Below, in pieces: positions 43,250 through 62,106 of a stretch of DNA of 64,000 bases (within the stretch, counting starts at the first letter, position 1; each line of letters opens with the position of its first letter). Location of the stretch: the NCBI GenBank assembly GCA_964247055.1, contig OZ176050.1, positions 5,766,001-5,830,000 on the forward strand, in the 5' to 3' direction. A program made the translations under genes and the position numbers. The notes under the pieces were generated by a model, which was not told the DNA's origin, made no database searches, and was given only the letters and a program-made list of their open reading frames with translations. The DNA comes from Paragordius varius (lineage: Eukaryota > Nematomorpha).

Positions 43250-43640
43250 AATCCCTATATCAATCCTTTTATCGCCATTGTTCTCTATAAATTTTTTAAA
43301 ACGCTAATGCAACAGTCAAATAAGTGTATACTCCTTTAGAAAATAAATAATTCACGTTGAAAGCTTTTGGGTACATTTTTCAAGCAAAAAATTTACATAG
43401 ATTTTGACAAAAGCTGTTCGCATCGTGTTTTGGAGCTGTCCCGATTTTAGACTCTAGAAGTCTCAAAACTTTAATAAATATAAGCATTTTATTATATACA
43501 CTAGAAAAATGTTTGATTATTAAATTTTACTAAAATTACTTTCAAAACTGTATTTTATTTGTAAAATTAAGTATCTGGGTTTAGACTACCACAAAAGGTA
43601 AACTAGGACAAAATAGTGAAATGGTAATGAAATGTTAGGA
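43250..43640 (+). repeat. Interspersed repeat family R2, copy 1
   Basis: Contains GTTTTGGAGCTGTCCCGATT then TTAGACTCTAGAAGTC, and later GACTACCACAAAAGGTAAAC then TAGGACAAAATAGTG. The same blocks in the same order occur at 46310-46700 (+), inverted at 62640-62865, and in part at 63020-63180 (+). No protein motif recognised; class unknown. Confidence 0.6.
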
Positions 43641-43840
43641 TAACTAACCCATTATAGCTAAAAAAATCGGGACTTTTGGAGCCCACTCTTAAAATTAGTT
43701 TTTTCTTAAATGAAGCATTTAGCTTCAAACAAAAAATTCATTTAAAGAATGTGGGAAAATTTAGATTTCTTTACAAAGTGTGAAGATATTTTTTGTGGCA
43801 CTGTGTATATAGATACTTTAAATTTGGCCCAATATCTTAT

Positions 43841-44257
43841 ACCTTATTTTTTTAAAAATCGATCATGTGAGTAGAAAACTGCTTCCATAGAATACCGTAT
43901 CTCCTTTTATTTATCTAATAATAATTGATTTTTTCTTAATGGAAGGTTTTAACAATTTGACTTAAAATTTGGCAGAATATGAACAAAAATTTTTATAATA
44001 ATAATTTTTGAGGAATTACATTTACAAAGCCATATATATAATATTAAAAATTTGAATGTTGCTCTATGTTAACTATTACATCAATAATTATGTAACAAAT
44101 ATTCTACTATATTTTTGTGGTCCAAGCTTTTAATTTGTATTCTTCAAAATATCCTATGAAAGATATTAGAATACACCAAAAAAGTTTTGTTAATAGTTTT
44201 CAGTGTTTTAATTTTTAATGTTTTTAGTTCATTAACAATGTTATTTTAGATATCAAT
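43841..44257. other. Upstream of OSGEPL1
   Basis: AT-rich. A polypyrimidine-AG (TTATTTTAG, ending 44249) lies 8 nt before the OSGEPL1 ATG, so the 5' UTR may be spliced. No promoter motif can be called. Confidence 0.35.
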
Positions 44258-45886
44258 ATGTTATCAAATTTATCACCATGTCATATTTTTATGTACAATC
44301 TCTTTAAATCACATTGCAAGCTAAATTCAAAAATATTCTCTCGTCTTTTTTCCACCTTAGAGAAAATACCATTTATATTAGGCATCGAAACAAGTTGTGA
44401 TGATACTAGTCTTGCTGCTATATCAATAAATGATGGAAAGTTATTGGCAAAGAGTCATCAAAATCAATCAAATTTTCATGTTATAACTGGAGGTGTGAAC
44501 CCTATTTTCGCTCGTGACTTACATGCGAAAAATATAAAGATCTGTCTCAGGGAAATTATGGAAAAATTAATAAATAAATATAACGAAGAAAATATTATGG
44601 ATAATTGCGTGGCTCTTGCGGTTACATGTAAACCTGGTTTACCATTATCCCTTGGTGTGGGCGTAGATTTGGCTAAAAATCTGTCATCCAAGTATAAAAT
44701 CCCTATTATTCCAATTCATCACATGGAAGCCCATGCATTAGCTGCTCGAATCGAACATACGATCAATTATCCTTATCTCTCACTATTGGTGTCAGGAGGT
44801 CATTCACTTCTTGTTTGGGTTGAAAACGTCACCGATTTTAAAATACTTGGTACAACCCATGACATCGCGCCAGGGGAAGCCTTTGATAAACTTTCGCGCA
44901 AATTAGGACTAAATTATGATTCAAGATTTAATTTATATAGCGGTGGCCGAAGCATTGAAATACTGTCCCAAGAGTGTATTAAAGTCATTGATCCAAATGT
45001 CTTGCCCACGTTAGCGTCTCTCCCTTTACAACATGATCCCTCGTGTGATTTTTCGTTTAATGGAATGCTTTCTACATTTAGTTCTCTTTCAAACCTCTAT
45101 TGCTCTAAAATCTCTCTAAATGATGAATCAGATGTTGAAGTGAAAAATATTTTACCATATCCCTATGCTAAACATATACAAAATTTGCAAGCTACCCTAT
45201 CAATTATCTTCTCCTCTGGTATAAATGTATTGAATCAAGATTTAATACATGGGAAACATGAATTTGTCCGTGCCTTAATATTAACCGTGTTTCAAGGCAT
45301 GGTTGTAGAGCATCTTGTACAAAAAACTCGTCGAGCCATGTATTTTTGCGAAAGAAATTTTATAGAAAAACATACTCAATCGGAAATAGATTCTTCACAA
45401 CTTGTAAAGATTAACAAGGTACTAGTGATTGGTGGAGGTGTTGCTTCAAATCAACACGTTAGAAGCGCTTTAAAAAATTTGTGCAATGTCTGGGGGTGGA
45501 CTCCTATTTTTCCTTCGTTAGAATATTGCACGGATAATGGCACCATGATTGCATGGAATGCTTTTGAAAAAATTATACATAGTTTAAAAAGGGATACTTT
45601 ACCGTTAACCGATAGCAATAAATCAAACAATGTTTGGCATGATTGGGTAAAGATGTGTGCGAGTGAGTCGGAAAATTATGAAACATTAATTGATCGCTTC
45701 AGGAAAGTGGTCAAAGATTTAAACTATGACAAAAATTTAGCAATTTTAAACCGATCACCTTTTGGTTTAGACCTAAGTTCTCAGCTAAAAGCATCGGCCA
45801 TCAGGGCTAAATTATTGAATGCTGAAGAAAAGGAACGGTATCCAAATAACATGCATAATTATAAACAAAATATTTATTGTACATAA
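44258..45886 (+). CDS. OSGEPL1: Mitochondrial tRNA N6-adenosine threonylcarbamoyltransferase (OSGEPL1/Qri7)
   Basis: Transfers the threonylcarbamoyl group from its adenylate onto A37 of ANN-decoding mitochondrial tRNAs (t6A). 542 aa in one exon. The N-terminal about 36 residues are basic and Ser/Phe-rich with no acidic residue before Glu35, consistent with a mitochondrial presequence. Then the TsaD/Kae1 core: LGIETSCDDTS (41-51), GGVNPIFARDLHA, the metal-binding HHMEAH (His155 and His159), LLVSGGHS (177-183), PGEAFDKLSRKLGL (205-218), FSFNGMLST, VLVIGGGVASN, and TDNGTMIAW carrying the C-terminal metal-binding Asp. Length exceeds human OSGEPL1 (414 aa) and yeast Qri7 (407 aa), with insertions after the FSFNG motif and a longer C-terminus. 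Lack of introns contrasts with its neighbours. AATAAA overlaps the stop region (45885-45890). Confidence 0.95.
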   Translation: MLSNLSPCHIFMYNLFKSHCKLNSKIFSRLFSTLEKIPFILGIETSCDDTSLAAISINDGKLLAKSHQNQSNFHVITGGVNPIFARDLHAKNIKICLREIMEKLINKYNEENIMDNCVALAVTCKPGLPLSLGVGVDLAKNLSSKYKIPIIPIHHMEAHALAARIEHTINYPYLSLLVSGGHSLLVWVENVTDFKILGTTHDIAPGEAFDKLSRKLGLNYDSRFNLYSGGRSIEILSQECIKVIDPNVLPTLASLPLQHDPSCDFSFNGMLSTFSSLSNLYCSKISLNDESDVEVKNILPYPYAKHIQNLQATLSIIFSSGINVLNQDLIHGKHEFVRALILTVFQGMVVEHLVQKTRRAMYFCERNFIEKHTQSEIDSSQLVKINKVLVIGGGVASNQHVRSALKNLCNVWGWTPIFPSLEYCTDNGTMIAWNAFEKIIHSLKRDTLPLTDSNKSNNVWHDWVKMCASESENYETLIDRFRKVVKDLNYDKNLAILNRSPFGLDLSSQLKASAIRAKLLNAEEKERYPNNMHNYKQNIYCT

Positions 45887-46309
45887 TAAATAAATAATTT
45901 ACATTTGTGGAATATAATTTGAGTAATTTGTCTACTTTCTTTTCGTAAATATTACATTGGCTGTTGTTTCTTTTTGAGATGCCTTAAATGTATAATCAAT
46001 AATTAATGTAAGTTTTAAGGAAAGCTTAATCAAATATTTTAGCCTATAAGGATTAATTAGTCACAAAAAATGATTTGGTTACGTTATTAGTGTGTGTTTG
46101 TGGTTAAAATTATCCATAGTTTTTCAAATTCGTATATATAGAAAAGAGGGGCAATACGCTTTAGCAATTTAACAGTTGCCTATGTTAATCCAAATGATTT
46201 TTAACACTCCAAGACCTTTTGGGGTGCTTTTATATCCCAAAGAGATATGAAATTGGAATATATTAAAGGTATTAAAGCCAATATGCTTTTAGACTTTTAA
46301 GCGTATTTT
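45887..46309. other. Intergenic OSGEPL1 to STK32
   Basis: Convergent spacer. Nothing beyond the OSGEPL1 poly(A) signal is recognised before the R2 repeat. Confidence 0.4.
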
Positions 46310-46700
46310 ACGTAAATTTTAAAAAAATCCATCCTCATTTTAAACGTTTTCGCCGCCATTTTTTTTCTTTAAGTTGTCGCTAATACAATAGGCAAATTAA
46401 TGTATATTATGGTTTATAAAGAATATAATTAACTTTAGTAAGCTTTCAGCTTGCATTTTACCATCAAAAAATTGATATTTGTTCATTTTAAAATCAGTTG
46501 TTTAGTTCAATCGTCTTTTGGAGATGTCCCAATTTCAGACTCTAGAAGTTATAAAACTAAAAATATTTTTTATATAATACAGGAGAAGAATGTTTGATAA
46601 TTAAATCTAAATTATATAATTAAACAGTAGTTCATTTACAAGATTGAGCTTTGGAATATAAAATTACCGCAATATGTCATCTCGGACAAAAAAGTGAGGT
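46310..46700 (+). repeat. Interspersed repeat family R2, copy 2
   Basis: Shares CGTCTTTTGGAGATGTCCCA then ATTTCAGACTCTAGAAGT, and the GAATGTTTGATAATTAAAT segment, with 43420-43520. Lies just past the STK32 stop codon, so it may fall in that gene's 3' UTR. Confidence 0.55.
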
Positions 46701-46740
46701 CTTGAAGTGTAATGCAATACAAAACTTAATAAACAATTTT

Positions 46741-54188
<7,448 letters not shown>

Positions 54189-56745
54189 GGTTTTTCACTT
54201 GATGAAAAATTTAATTCTCAAATCGGTTTATGGGTAGAATGAATCGTCATTTTATCGTGAATAAAAGACATAATTTAAAAGATGTTGTACATTAAATGAG
54301 ATCGAATGCAGATGTATGTGTAAGCAATAATTATAGGATTGAACAAATTGGCTAAATATCGTTTAACATATTTTCATTTTCACACACACAAGAAAATTAA
54401 TTAATTTGAAAGACAGAAGGGGGTTTGTCTTATGTTTGCACCGTGTTAAGAAATTATCAAATTGGATGATGAGAGCGCTACATAAACTCGTAAATTGAAA
54501 TATTTTTTAATTATTTTTTTCCGTATTTTTATCAAACATCAAAGAAAAATGAAACCAGATAATTGTTTTATTGATCAATATATGTGTGATAATGGAAATG
54601 GCATAAAACAATTTGTTTGGATAAATTATTAGTGAAATCAACACCGTGTTTTATCTTGTAGATAATTAATCAATTTGAAGGAATATATAGAATTGCACAT
54701 TTAATAATCGATGATACATAAGTTGACCCGATTAACTCTGTATTTTGCAAGAGCGAAACATATTTTGACTGATTTTTGAGATGTCTGGATCTTAAGATTT
54801 TCGGTTGTTAATTAACACAAAGCGTAATGATAAGATGTGATGAGATGATAGGTTGAATATAATTAATTGATTAATCTATTTTCGTAGAATGTTTTCGATA
54901 TAATTGAAATCAAATATTTCACTGTAAAAATAGATACCTAAGGAAAAAATTAATACTAATGAATAGTATAGTTAGTAGGAGAATAAAATTATCGATGACA
55001 TTTTTATTCTGAGAACATTCTATGTGCTGTTAGTTGTAATTTAAACACACATACAAGAGTGAGAATGACTACAGCTAACTGAACTAGATGAGATTTGAAT
55101 ATATGGGAATTTTCTTGAGAACTTGTTAAATGCAAAATAAAACGTTTTTCGGATAGATCTTCAACAGCAAAAAATTAATATAATGAGGGTAAAACCTCCG
55201 TTTTTTTTATAATGATATCTCAACAAAATAATGAAATAGGATAAATTTTCATCTTTAAAAAATATAGATAGTAATAACATAAAAATATTATATCTCTATT
55301 GTTATAATTTTAATTCTATACATAATGTAAGGAATCCCCTAATCTTTTCATACCATTATTTTCTTCTATCGATTATTGATTAATAAAGTTTAGGTTTTAT
55401 TGTGATTTTATTTTTGTTCATATTTTTTTGAAAAAGTTATAAATATATAATTATTATATGTAAATGTTGAAAATGTTTAATAGAAGAAAGATACATTTCA
55501 AAAAATATAAAGTGGTTATCATTTGATTAATACAAATTTTAATATTTTTAATTAGGTGCGTCATTTTATATTCCAAGCTCGATAAAATCCGACCGGTTCT
55601 TCAATTTTGATAATACTTTTATTGAAATGAATGAGCCATAAAATTTTTATAAAAATATTTATGAAAATTAACATATTTTTCGTGGGCTAAGTAATTATCT
55701 AATAAAATATTTTTTTCCAGCAAATTCCATCATTTTAAGAAATGTTTTTAACCGCCTGATATATTATAATATAAAATCAGTTTTACAAATATGTAACCGA
55801 AATTGATAGATATATTAATGCATTATTTTGCACCATAATTGTATGTCTGCTAACAAGCGATTTTTACCACGATAATAATTAAATAGTTCCAAAATGAATG
55901 AATGAATGTTAAAAGAGTGAGGGGGCCCTCGTTGATTATGATTTTAATTGAATCAGGTATTTCCAAGGCTAAATAAATACTTTTAGGGTTTGTGTTTAAC
56001 CAAAAATAATTAAATACATACATTTTTAATGGGTAAAAACGCGACATATATATTGCTATTTGGCACAAAGTATTAATTAAGCTAAGGGGGGTGTTTATCT
56101 CAAAATTGGTCAACAAATTTATATTTTGTAATATTTAACATGATTTAATCATCTTATCAATGTTTCCAAGTATATTTTTATCATTCATATTTTTCATATT
56201 TTATTAGTTAATTCAAAAGTAGAGTTGATATATTGTCATTGTTGAATGAGGCATTTATCGATACTCTAACCAATTTATATGGCCAAAAATAATTTGAGAT
56301 TGCAATTATATAATAATATATCAACAACATTATCTATTATTATTATTATCTAATATTGCATTAGCAATTAGAAGTAGTTTGACAAACCCTGAGGTCATAA
56401 ACAAAATGTATATTTTCGCATAAAATTATGATTTTATATGTATATCTATATATATATATATATATATATTTATGTATTGTAGTTGTGTTGTGTGATAGTT
56501 GATATTTATATAGAGTTTAACACTCAAAGCGAGGAAATGTTATAAAAGAATACAAAATAAATCAAAAACAAATTTCAAAAAAAATACCAAATATAAAAAA
56601 CGCTATATCAGGTAATAATTTTAGTTTTGGTAAATGCATAAAACTTTGTTTTTCGACACATAAAAAATGGTTATCCCAAAAAATCATAAATATGTGGCCT
56701 ACAACATCTATTCAATTATTTTTATTATTATTATTATAAATTGAT
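54189..56745. other. Divergent intergenic region STK32 to SLC6
   Basis: Shared upstream region of two divergently transcribed genes, so it likely holds both promoters. Contains an AT run around 56449-56468. No exon-like or repeat-arm signal seen. Confidence 0.45.
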
Positions 56746-59700
56746 ATGTTCTCAAGCCCAGAAATCATAGAAAGTCCCAATTCAGTTGACACGTTTGCTG
56801 TAGGAAGAGGTATAATTGCATTATAAAATATAAGATTATCAATAATTTTTATAAATTAATCAATTCATCACACGTTTTGACATTTTTTGAGCCCGTATAT
56901 AAGCCACATTCTGTCTTTATTTATTTGATTCCATATCGCAAATCTTTTTTGATGTAAAATGCATAGAACCTCTTACATTGTATATAACCTTTATTTATTA
57001 ATAAATGTCTTTTAAATTATCAATTTTGACCATTAATAATTTTTCCATTTTAGTGGAATATGGAATTTACATTTTGTATGTTTTTGGGAAAAATTTATTC
57101 AACCAGGCAGTTTCAATTAATCCTTAAAAAGGCACATTGTTTGATCGATTTATTGGACAACTGGTAGAAATGTAACATACTAGTGGGTTTATTATGTCCC
57201 TTAATCTAAATTTTACTGTTAACACACCTTAAGCTCAAGTCTAACATAAAGGTAGCTCATTTTTAGGTAATAAAAATATGATTATAATTTAAAATAGACG
57301 ATGATCTTCATAATGCCCCTTCCTACCAATCCCGATTACGTTACTATAACGACAACCGATACAACGCCATACAATCTTCATCGGAGGATCGCACCCCAAA
57401 TAATGTACTTTTATTTCTTGTTTAAGTATCGCTTATTAGCCAATGTTTAAATTGTTGGAAAGATTATTCACAATAAAAACTGAGACTATACAGACAAAGG
57501 GTAAAAAATAAAAGGCAAATATTTTTTTCTAAAGACTAAAATATTTTAAACCTTGATTTTTTGATTCGGGTTGCTAAATATGAATTGGCAACACTCTTAA
57601 TTATATATTTCAGAATAATTATGTAGTTTAGGTAAAAATATCGAGGTATAAAAAGTATATTTATCTTTTTAAAATTCATACTGTTACTCAAACCATTGGT
57701 ATATTTTAACAAATAAGTATACCATTTGCACTTCAAGAATGTCCTGAACACTTGTTGGTCCTTCAACACTTCAAGTTTGAATATTTTTAAATTTCGATTT
57801 AACCAAAATTTTTGCATATTATTTTATTTTATTATTTTTTAACTTAATTTTGTTTATTTATTATATATTTATTCAAAATAAAATTATTCTATACCCCTTT
57901 TTTGTTTCAAACTATTTTTTTTCCAATTTAAAATTATAAACTTTTGAATGTTTTCAATGAAAAATTGTTAATAATAACCCGGCAAATATATATATTTAAC
58001 TTAAAATCTTATAAATATCCAAAAATTGTAAGATTTTAATATAGATATACTATTTCCAAATGAATAAAAGGTGATATTGATTTAAAATTATGTTAAATAA
58101 TAGAAAATAGGTTAAAAATGATAAAATAGGTAAATGATATACGATTTGATTGGTAAAAGTTAAAAACTAAACAAAAAAGTCAAAGGACTTACTTGAAGTG
58201 TTCAAGGACCAACTTGAGTGTACAAGGACACTCTTGAAGTGCAAATGGTATATATTATCACTTTAACGTTTTATTGCTATAGGATGGAAGCAATAGTATT
58301 TATTACCCAACACATGATTCAATCAAAATCCATAAAAGTTCTACCGCACAACAATTGTCTTCGTTTTTTAAGAAGTGCTCGATTCCTAAACCCATAACTC
58401 TAACCAAAAAAACTAAATTTGAGCTTGAAAACTGTGATGAAGATGACATATTTGGGAGTCATACCAGCTTGGATCAGGCCTGCTTTTCCAATGTCAAAGT
58501 AAACAAAAAACGGCATGGCCCGGGCCGTGTGAATTGGAAGAATAAAATACAATTTTTCTTGGCTTTTGTCGGTTACTCCATGGGTCTTCCAAACGTATGG
58601 CGCTTTCCATACCTATGTTACGATAATTATGGAGGTAAAAGAGTTTTTTATTTTGCTTTGCGGTCACACTTAATGCTTTTGTTGAATGTAAAAAAAGAAG
58701 ATTTCAATATCATATTGACCAAATATGAAAATTTTATTAATGAGTGTAACTTAACGAAAAATAACATATTCCATATTAGAAAAGTGGGAAGTACTGTTTG
58801 ATTGTCGTTAATTAAAATATATCTCATTTCGATTTCATAAATGTTGTACGGTGGGTGCTATAGTGGCATAAACTTAAATAATTTAGTACCGTGCTGAATA
58901 ATTTGTATTTTTTTTTGAAAGTATTACAGTCTTTATAAAATTGGATTTTTTAACTTAGGTGCCTTTTTCATCCCATATATCATAATGATGTTCATATGTG
59001 CCTTTCCTCTCCTTTACCTGGAACTTGCTATTGGGCAGATGGCACAGGCAGGACCCATTATTGCTATATGGAAGTTTTCGCCTCTTTTCAAAGGTTAACG
59101 AATATTTTTATAATATATTATACAAAACTCGCAGTTTTATGCTCGACAAACAAAATTCGCGGTAAAAATTAATTTGATTAATTGGAGTAAATTTTACTTA
59201 ATATTGACCAATCGTTGCGGCGGACTATATTGACATATGGTATGCCAATCTAGACTTGGTAATCTTTGTAATTATGACACCTGATTAATATTTAGTTAAA
59301 ACTATAATTCCCTATAATATGTATGTAGGGTTGGGAATAGCGTCAGTGTTTCTTGCCTTTGTAGTTGGCCTCTATAATATAGTGATTGTTACGTGGTCCT
59401 TATTTTATGTGTTTAAGTCGTTCGGAAACACATTACCATGGAGTACCTGTAATAACAAGTATATGATATGATAAGGGCCCTTTGAACTAATCAAAAATCT
59501 TTTAAATTCTGTCTTTCATTTTTTTTTACATACAGTATCGCCAAAATTTTAATCATAATTAATAGGTGGAATACTAATCATTGTTATTCGATGAATGCCA
59601 GTTACCCAGAAAATAAATATCACACAACAAACATGACCATACCATCCACTCAAGAATTTTTCGAGTTGAGTTATTACAATTTTATTATTATGGAATAATC

Positions 59701-61701
59701 AAATATGAAATTAATTTATTTGCTTTATGTTAATTTATTTAAAATAATTTTTGGAAGCCAAGAAGATAGGAGAATATAAATATTTTAATCGAGAGAATGG
59801 GCATATTTCAACCCTCAATTGGAAAAGCGTGTTTAAAATGAATTTTACATGTCAAATACACACATATACACATTTATTTTTAATTATTATTTAATTTAAT
59901 TTTTTATTAACCACAGAACTTTATTTTAATTTGCGAAACATGTCGATTTTATCCAATATTACTTTTTTTAAAAAATATTTTGCAAAATTAAAAAGCGAAA
60001 AAATCAAAAATTTAAAGGAAAATCAAGATAATATAGCTATAACTATAGTTGATATAAATATTAGAAACAGAGTACTAGTAGCGACTCATGATTATGGTAA
60101 ATATAAATACATTCAATGGGAACTTGCAATTTTGCTATTTATAGCTTGGGTCATCGTATTTTTTGGCATTCGAAAAGGTGTGAAAAGCATTGGACAGGTG
60201 ATTTTTTTAAAAAAATTATTCTTTCTTTTCAACATCTAAATCAAAAACATTTCACCGTGAGTTAAATTTATAATTTATCGGTTTCTCAAATTTAGGCTTT
60301 CTATCTTACTTCAACCATCCCATTACTCACAGTTTTAATTATGTTGATTAAATCAGTCATGCTACCTGGGGCCTACAAAGGACTCAATTATTTGGTAAAA
60401 CCTATTTGGTCCAAACTCCTAATCCCAGAAGTAATTTTTTTGTAGCAAGACAAATTAATTTAAATTAGTTTTTTTCTTTAATCAAAATTTGAGCTAAATT
60501 TCTACATACATAATAATCATGGATTATTAAAATTATATTGTGATTGCTTTTTAAAGTCCACTAACTAATCACAAAGGAAAAATCCAATTATTTTATGTTA
60601 ATTCGCATCGTCATCATCATCAATTGAACGAAATGTATTTTACTTTTTCCATTTTCTACATTTTAATAAGTTTGAATATTTTATGGACTATTGTTCATTC
60701 TACCAAAGTCATAAAATCAAAATTAAGCTTAAACAAATTTAGCAATTTTATAGTTTTTTTAACATATTCTTGTGTATGTAGGTTGGTTGTTGTTGGTTTA
60801 ATAAAATTTGAACAAATTATAATGCTAAAATAACAATAATAATTTTGTTTTTTAAAGATTTGGATTTTGGCTGCTACGCAAAGTTTTTATTCTTTGGGGA
60901 TTGCTTTTGGATCTGTCATTGCATTAGCCAGCTACAATGAGGAAAACAATAATATATTTAGGTGGTATGCATTGTTTTATCTTAATTTTATACTTTAAAA
61001 AAATTAAACAATCGACGTTGGAGAATAAAAATACAACTGCTCTGATAAATATTTAAATTTAGGTATGCATGATTGTTAACAAATAAAACGTCTGGTTTGT
61101 TAAAATATTATATAGTATATATCATTAAGAATGTATTGCAAACCCTATAAACCAATTTAAGAGTTTTGTTTGGTAAAAGACACTATTTTGTTTTTTTGTA
61201 TCTTTATAACAAGTTAATGAGGGAATAATCCGTGCAGGAAAAAGTCTCTAAACTCTAAAGCAGGGTATCCAACATAAATGGCTTCACGGACCGCATTTTT
61301 AACTTAGGCAAATAAACTTGCGGACGGCATTTGCGATATGTATGGGAGTAATAAATATTTTATTTGAGATTAATGAGACTGTAAAAGGCAAGCATAATAT
61401 AACAATTTATTCTAGTTCGTTGCCAATTGGATACACATATTCAGACACAAAATATCAATTTTACTGAGACTCTGTCAGCGTATTTTTGCATGATTTCCAA
61501 ATTTTCGGCGGGCCCCTCATAATATCTCGTAGGGTCGCCTGTGGGACATTTCAGATTTAACCCATTACCATAATTCACAAATTAGATGCGACTTTTAGGC
61601 TTTCTTACCAAACAGTATCATTAAAAATACATTTGATTCAATATTGCCTAATACTATCTGGAAATATATCCTATGTATATGTAAATTACATAAATTTTCA
61701 T

Positions 61702-61756
<55 letters not shown>

Positions 61757-62106
61757 AAAATATCTGAAATATTTAACAGTTTAAAGCAATTTTTTAATTT
61801 TAAATTGTATAATCAGGGTGTTGTAATATAATTAATTTTTTTACGGTTGTAAGGGGAGGTTAGATATCAAAAACTGTAAATTGACTTTAATTAAATGATT
61901 TTAATGCCTCTTCCAAAGAAAACTAAGAACGTTGTCTGTTTAAAACTGTCTTAAATATGACTTCATAAATTTTTGCACCAGAGATTCCGTAATGATGACT
62001 TTTACAAGCACCTTCATCTCGATCATTGTCATGGTAACGACATTCAGTGTAATCGGTCACATTGCCCACATAAACAACCATGATATCGAAGAGGCTATAA
62101 CACAAG
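56746..62106 (+). CDS. SLC6-family Na+/Cl--dependent transporter, 3' end beyond window
   Basis: Sodium-coupled neurotransmitter or amino-acid symporter of the plasma membrane. Ten exons: 56746-56809, 57298-57404, 58283-58634, 58959-59093, 59329-59458, 59566-59669, 59917-60197, 60296-60430, 60858-60961, 61982-62106; phases agree, giving 512 aa to the last exon seen. The first ATG ([13 protein letters not shown]) opens a long cytosolic N-terminus of about 120 aa. TM1 reads [16 protein letters not shown] (154-169). Also seen: [16 protein letters not shown]2 disulfide motif [15 protein letters not shown] (Cys260, Cys269) with N-glycosylation sites, TM6 [18 protein letters not shown], and [17 protein letters not shown]. 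The EL2 motif and TTNMT resemble GABA/taurine-type members. Oddities: Pro160 where Gly is usual, Asn236 where the substrate-binding Tyr of TM3 is usual, and a long extra segment in EL2. TM8-TM12 lie past base 64000 or in unseen exons. Confidence 0.9.
57721..58249. mobile_element. TIR element with subrepeat arms, copy C (SLC6 intron 2)
   Basis: 529 bp. Left ACCATTTGCACTTCAAGAAT, right reverse-complemented ACCATTTGCACTTCAAGAGT. Each arm is built of about 22-bp units alternating GTCCTTGAACACTTCAAG and GTTGGTCCTT-like sequence. Flanks read TAT and ATA, consistent with a TA target. Same architecture and terminal ACCATTT(A/G)CA as copies A and B but a different unit sequence, so a sister subfamily. 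The element ends 34 bp before SLC6 exon 3. Confidence 0.75.
61261..61560. mobile_element. Possible degraded hAT-like element in SLC6 intron
   Basis: Left CAGGGTATCCAACATAAATG then GCTTCACGGACCGCATTTTT resembles 40154-40190 and hAT ends. No convincing right end or target duplication found. Confidence 0.35.
61704..61753. repeat. (AT)n microsatellite, 50 bp
   Basis: Longest uninterrupted dinucleotide run in the window, in the SLC6 intron upstream of exon 61982-62106. Confidence 0.95.

Noticed and set aside
59531-59565. Alternative SLC6 acceptor at CATACAG (59535)
   Set aside because: Open in frame but adds residues before KWNTNHC; the acceptor at 59565 restores the family motif LPW-C-WNT-C exactly.
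59659-59664. SLC6 donor at 59665 (GTTGAG)
   Set aside because: Joining it to 59917 puts a stop four codons on; the donor at 59670 keeps the conserved frame.
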